NCBI RefSeq assembly: GCF_948329825.1
Contig: NZ_CAOJCM010000013.1
Span: 1-63,983 of the forward strand
Length of the DNA: 63,983 bases
Direction of reading: 5' to 3'
Origin: Paenibacillus sp. JJ-100
GTDB lineage: Bacteria > Bacillota > Bacilli > Paenibacillales > Paenibacillaceae
Part shown: in pieces, positions 61,566 through 63,983 of the stretch
How positions within the stretch are numbered: position 1 is the stretch's first letter
Layout: each line of letters begins with the position of its first letter
Notes under the pieces: model-generated
What the model was told of the DNA's origin: nothing
The model's database searches: none
Seen by the model: the letters and a program-made list of their open reading frames with translations, nothing else
Position numbers and translations under genes: made by a program

Positions 61566-62342
61566 TTATAAGCCGCTGGCTTGATCACGGACCTCCTTAC
61601 CCTCTAAACTGGAGTGACTGAGCAGCTCGGATACCGTTGCAAATTCATATCCCTGATTTTTTAATTTTTCAATAATGACTGGCAGTGCTTCGTGAGTCTG
61701 TTTCGAGGAATCACTTGCATGGAGCAAGACGATATCACCAGGATGGGCTTTGCTAACGACACGATCAACGATGGTCTGTACACCTGGGTTCTTCCAATCC
61801 AGGGAGTCGGTATCCCACTGGACAACCTGATAATTTAGACTGTTCGCTACCTGGAGCACACGTTTATCAAAGTCACCGTTAGGCAATCGCAATAGTTTCG
61901 GTTCTTTTCCCGTCAAATCGGTTAAAATGCTGTGAGCTGTTGAAATCTCCTTACGGATCTGTTCTTCAGTCAAGCTGCTGTAGTTCTCGTGCCGGTGTCC
62001 GTGACTGCCAATTTCATATCCAGCTTCTTTGATGGCGGTAACGATCTCCGGGTGAGTTTTGCTCCAAGGTGAGGAGAGGAAGAAGGTGGCCTTCTGTACT
62101 TTGTTCTCCTGAAGAACCTTTAAAATGGGCTCTGTTCGTTTATCTCCCCAGCTAATGTCGAAGGTGAGTGCTATGACCTTTTTGTCGGTTGGAACACTGT
62201 AAACGGCGGAAGGTGCTTCTTCCGAGAAAACAGAGACATTGCCGCTTTCCAGATAGATAATACCGATTGCAAAGATGGCAGCAACGAGCACAATCAGATT
62301 ACGTTTGATTTTTTTGCCACTAAATACATAGAACGAGTTCAT
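61566..62342 (-). CDS. pdaB: polysaccharide deacetylase PdaB
   Basis: A 258-aa sporulation protein with an N-terminal membrane anchor and a NodB domain. Motif 1 is ALTFDISWGDKRTEP in place of TFDDG, as in other PdaB; motif 2 is SHGHRH; RLPNGDFD and LLHAS follow. The missing second Asp suggests altered or reduced deacetylase activity. PdaB is needed for late spore maturation in B. subtilis. ATG at 62342. CATACATT on the minus strand (62397-62390) is a possible sporulation -10 element. Confidence 0.9.
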   Translation of the reverse strand: MNSFYVFSGKKIKRNLIVLVAAIFAIGIIYLESGNVSVFSEEAPSAVYSVPTDKKVIALTFDISWGDKRTEPILKVLQENKVQKATFFLSSPWSKTHPEIVTAIKEAGYEIGSHGHRHENYSSLTEEQIRKEISTAHSILTDLTGKEPKLLRLPNGDFDKRVLQVANSLNYQVVQWDTDSLDWKNPGVQTIVDRVVSKAHPGDIVLLHASDSSKQTHEALPVIIEKLKNQGYEFATVSELLSHSSLEGKEVRDQASGL

Positions 62343-62466
62343 TTCGCTAAGCGCCCCTCTCCCATTAAAGAAATGCTTGTTTACTTTTCAATGTATGCTC
62401 GTACCGTCCAGTTATTCGTTTTACATCGTTGTTTGTCCATCATTTCAATATTAATAGGAGGTTGTT

Positions 62467-63084
62467 ATGTTAACATTCAGTACGTTTATGAGAGATATGA
62501 GCAGAATTCGAGGAGTAATACTCTGGTCATTTTTATTGTTTGCTGTGGGGATTGGAGCAGGGTGGATAAGTACAGGGCCATTAGAGCAGTTACTTTTGAA
62601 TCAAATTGAAGGTCTGCGCCAAGTCAGCCAACAACTGGAGCAAGGTGGAAATGTGCAATTGAATTTCTTTTTACTTATCTTTTTTAATAATGCGATCAAA
62701 AGTGTGTTGGTCATCTATGCAGGGGTATTCTTCGGCATCTTACCGATTATCTTTCTGCTTATTAACGGAATGGTGCTGGGCTTTGTTGTACACACCACGA
62801 TGAATTATGGCGCGAGCTTTTTTGATATCGTTGTTAAGGGGTTACTCCCGCATGGGATTATTGAAATCCCCGTTATTATTATTGCCTGCGCATTTGGGTT
62901 GAAGTTTGGTGGGTTATCGGTACGCAGTCTTTCGCAACTGGGGAGCGATAAACGTGCATCGATCGGGGCTCGGTGGAAAGAGTTTATGAGAATGACGTTA
63001 ACGGCAAGCTTTTGGATCGTTATTCTGCTTCTTATTGCTGCAGTTATTGAGAGTACACTGACATATGCGCTAGTAAGAGGTTAA
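62467..63084 (+). CDS. SpoIIM/DUF95 family membrane protein
   Basis: A 205-aa protein with four to five hydrophobic segments. The family core FNNAIKSVLVIYAGVFFGI and the LLPHGIIEIP motif are clear. SpoIIM itself acts in engulfment; whether this is SpoIIM or a paralog is not decidable without the rest of the genome. ATG 62467 follows ATAGGAGGT. Divergent from pdaB. Confidence 0.85.
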   Translation: MLTFSTFMRDMSRIRGVILWSFLLFAVGIGAGWISTGPLEQLLLNQIEGLRQVSQQLEQGGNVQLNFFLLIFFNNAIKSVLVIYAGVFFGILPIIFLLINGMVLGFVVHTTMNYGASFFDIVVKGLLPHGIIEIPVIIIACAFGLKFGGLSVRSLSQLGSDKRASIGARWKEFMRMTLTASFWIVILLLIAAVIESTLTYALVRG

Positions 63085-63196
63085 ATTCTCTTGTGAAATT
63101 TATGGTATCCAGCATTCATAATTTCCAAGAAAATTGACCATAACAATAAAACGGGTTTCAGCATTGCCAATCTAAAGACCTGTTTCAAAACACATT

Positions 63197-63225
63197 TTGC
63201 TGAAACAACGTAGTGTGACTATAGA
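63197..63225 (+). promoter_or_regulatory. sigma-A-like promoter of the 76-aa gene, with overlapping dyad
   Basis: TTGCTG (63197-63202), a 17-bp spacer and TATAGA (63220-63225). TGCTGAAAC (63198-63206), inside the -35, is the exact reverse complement of GTTTCAGCA at 63155-63163. Confidence 0.5.
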
Positions 63226-63252
63226 GGCTATGCACAAAAAGGAGAACTCTTA

Positions 63253-63483
63253 ATGCTGGGTATGCTATTTAACGAGAAGGAATGCAGAGAGCTGGACTAC
63301 GTATTGCGCAAGGAACTGGATGAAATGTTATTCGATCTGAGTGACCATCGTCTTGACCAGGAGATTAAATATGCGATAGCAAATCGATACAAGACCGTAT
63401 TCCGTATGTATGCACGATTTGCCCCGCCTAAAGAGTTATCTAAATATGCAAGAGGCGGCAAATTAAAACACTCCAAGCCGTGA
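63253..63483 (+). CDS. conserved small protein, function unknown
   Basis: A 76-aa charged, mostly helical protein (MLGMLFNEKECRELDYVLRK onward) with a basic C terminus. Similar short proteins occur in many Bacilli; I know of no assigned function. AAAGGAG precedes ATG 63253. It lies between the SpoIIM-family gene and the rrn promoters. Confidence 0.75.
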   Translation: MLGMLFNEKECRELDYVLRKELDEMLFDLSDHRLDQEIKYAIANRYKTVFRMYARFAPPKELSKYARGGKLKHSKP

Positions 63484-63515
63484 AGTAAGGCTATATATAC
63501 ATCTTTGAAGATAAG

Positions 63516-63552
63516 GCGAGGTGTTTTTCTCTCTGTAGAGTCTGTACCTCGC
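63516..63552 (+). terminator. hairpin after the 76-aa gene
   Basis: GCGAGGT (63516-63522) and ACCTCGC (63546-63552) with a 23-base loop containing CTCT/AGAG. T content after it is modest, so a weak terminator. Confidence 0.4.
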
Positions 63553-63600
63553 ATTCTCTTCTGTATAAAAAGAGACAAAGAACATTTTGTCGAAATAGGG

Positions 63601-63629
63601 TTGACCTTTCCTGTACAATATGATAAATT
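63601..63629 (+). promoter_or_regulatory. rrn promoter P1
   Basis: TTGACC (63601-63606), a 17-bp spacer and TAAATT (63624-63629). Confidence 0.6.
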
Positions 63630-63711
63630 AACTTTCGTTCCGTTTTTAAGGAACCGTTTGATGAGACAAGTTGTTTAAATAGTTGATTTAGAAACTGTTG
63701 AAAAATAAAGC

Positions 63712-63740
63712 TTGCACAGAAAACGTAGATGTGATACATT
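63712..63740 (+). promoter_or_regulatory. rrn promoter P2
   Basis: TTGCAC (63712-63717), a 17-bp spacer and TACATT (63735-63740). The transcript leader then contains GATCTTTGAAAACTGAAC (from about 63787), the boxA-like rrn antitermination segment of Bacilli. Confidence 0.7.
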
Positions 63741-63943
63741 ATAAAAGTCGCCGCTGAAACAAAGTGGTGATGAAAAAGCAAGGTTTGATCTTTGAAAACT
63801 GAACAACGAGTGAGTAATGATCTTGCTTGCGAGATCGAATGTGAAGGTTTTTGTACATGCCGTCAGGCTGTATGAAAACTGGAACAACAATGAGATTTAT
63901 AATCTCGTCAGATTCAAAATGAGCTAATCGCTCTTTTCAATAC

Positions 63944-63983
63944 TTTATTGGAGAGTTTGATCCTGGCTCAGGACGAACGCTGG
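63944..63983 (+). rRNA. rrs: 16S ribosomal RNA, 5' end
   Basis: The universal 5' segment GAGAGTTTGATCCTGGCTCA and GGACGAACGCTGG are present; the window ends 40 bases into the gene. Confidence 0.95.

Overview
The window is a 64-kb stretch of core Firmicutes chromosome, most likely from a Paenibacillus. The inference rests on the Bacillus-type backbone (ctsR-mcsA-mcsB-clpC-radA-disA ... sigH ... rpoBC ... S10-spc-alpha operons ... cwlD-salA-gerD-kbaA-pdaB), on sporulation and germination genes (GerD, KbaA, PdaB, CwlD), on moderate GC, and on several departures from the Bacillus subtilis order: pssA and a small opposite-strand gene between disA and the PIN/TRAM gene, and cysH-sat between rpsI and cwlD. 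The genus is inferred; no 16S rRNA sequence beyond its first 40 bases is present.

Layout. 1-100 is the 3' end of a 5S rRNA and 63944-63983 is the 5' end of a 16S rRNA, both on +, so the window is exactly the segment between two co-directional rrn operons. 291-1475 is an Eis-like GNAT acetyltransferase. 1620-6790 is the CtsR-controlled heat-shock operon (ctsR, mcsA, mcsB, clpC). 7002-12011 holds radA, disA, pssA, a divergent 131-aa gene and yacL. 12114-14776 holds ispD, ispF and gltX. A Cys T-box leader (about 14885-15197) precedes cysE-cysS-mrnC-rlmB-rae1. sigH follows, then rpmG-secE-nusG-rplK-rplA, an L10 leader with rplJ-rplL, rsmC, rpoB-rpoC, rplGB-rpsL-rpsG-fusA-tuf, and from 37559 the S10/spc/alpha ribosomal supercluster with secY, adk, map, a KOW gene, infA, rpmJ, rpoA and rplQ, closing with truA, rplM and rpsI (to 54874).

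After an 890-bp stretch without genes come cysH and sat (sulfate activation and APS reduction), then the sporulation block cwlD, salA/mrp, gerD (-), kbaA, pdaB (-), a SpoIIM-family membrane protein and a conserved 76-aa protein, and finally the tandem promoters and leader of the next rrn operon.

How it works together. Most of the window builds the gene-expression machinery: RNA polymerase, about 30 ribosomal proteins, EF-G, EF-Tu, IF-1, NusG and SecE/SecY. Stress proteolysis and genome surveillance (ClpC/McsB, RadA, c-di-AMP synthase DisA) sit upstream. Cysteine supply is represented twice: serine acetyltransferase and Cys-tRNA synthetase behind a Cys-tRNA-sensing T-box, and the sulfate-reducing enzymes cysH-sat. 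No mobile element, prophage, CRISPR array or clearly novel multigene system is visible. The less-explained signals are in non-coding DNA: dyads overlapping promoters (4083-4112, 32243-32278, 63155-63225), strong intercistronic hairpins without T-tracts (fusA-tuf, secY-adk, rpoC-rplGB), a post-stop hairpin shared by rplL and tuf, and a repeated palindrome in the infA-rpmJ gap. Many translation starts were placed from Shine-Dalgarno position and are TTG or GTG.
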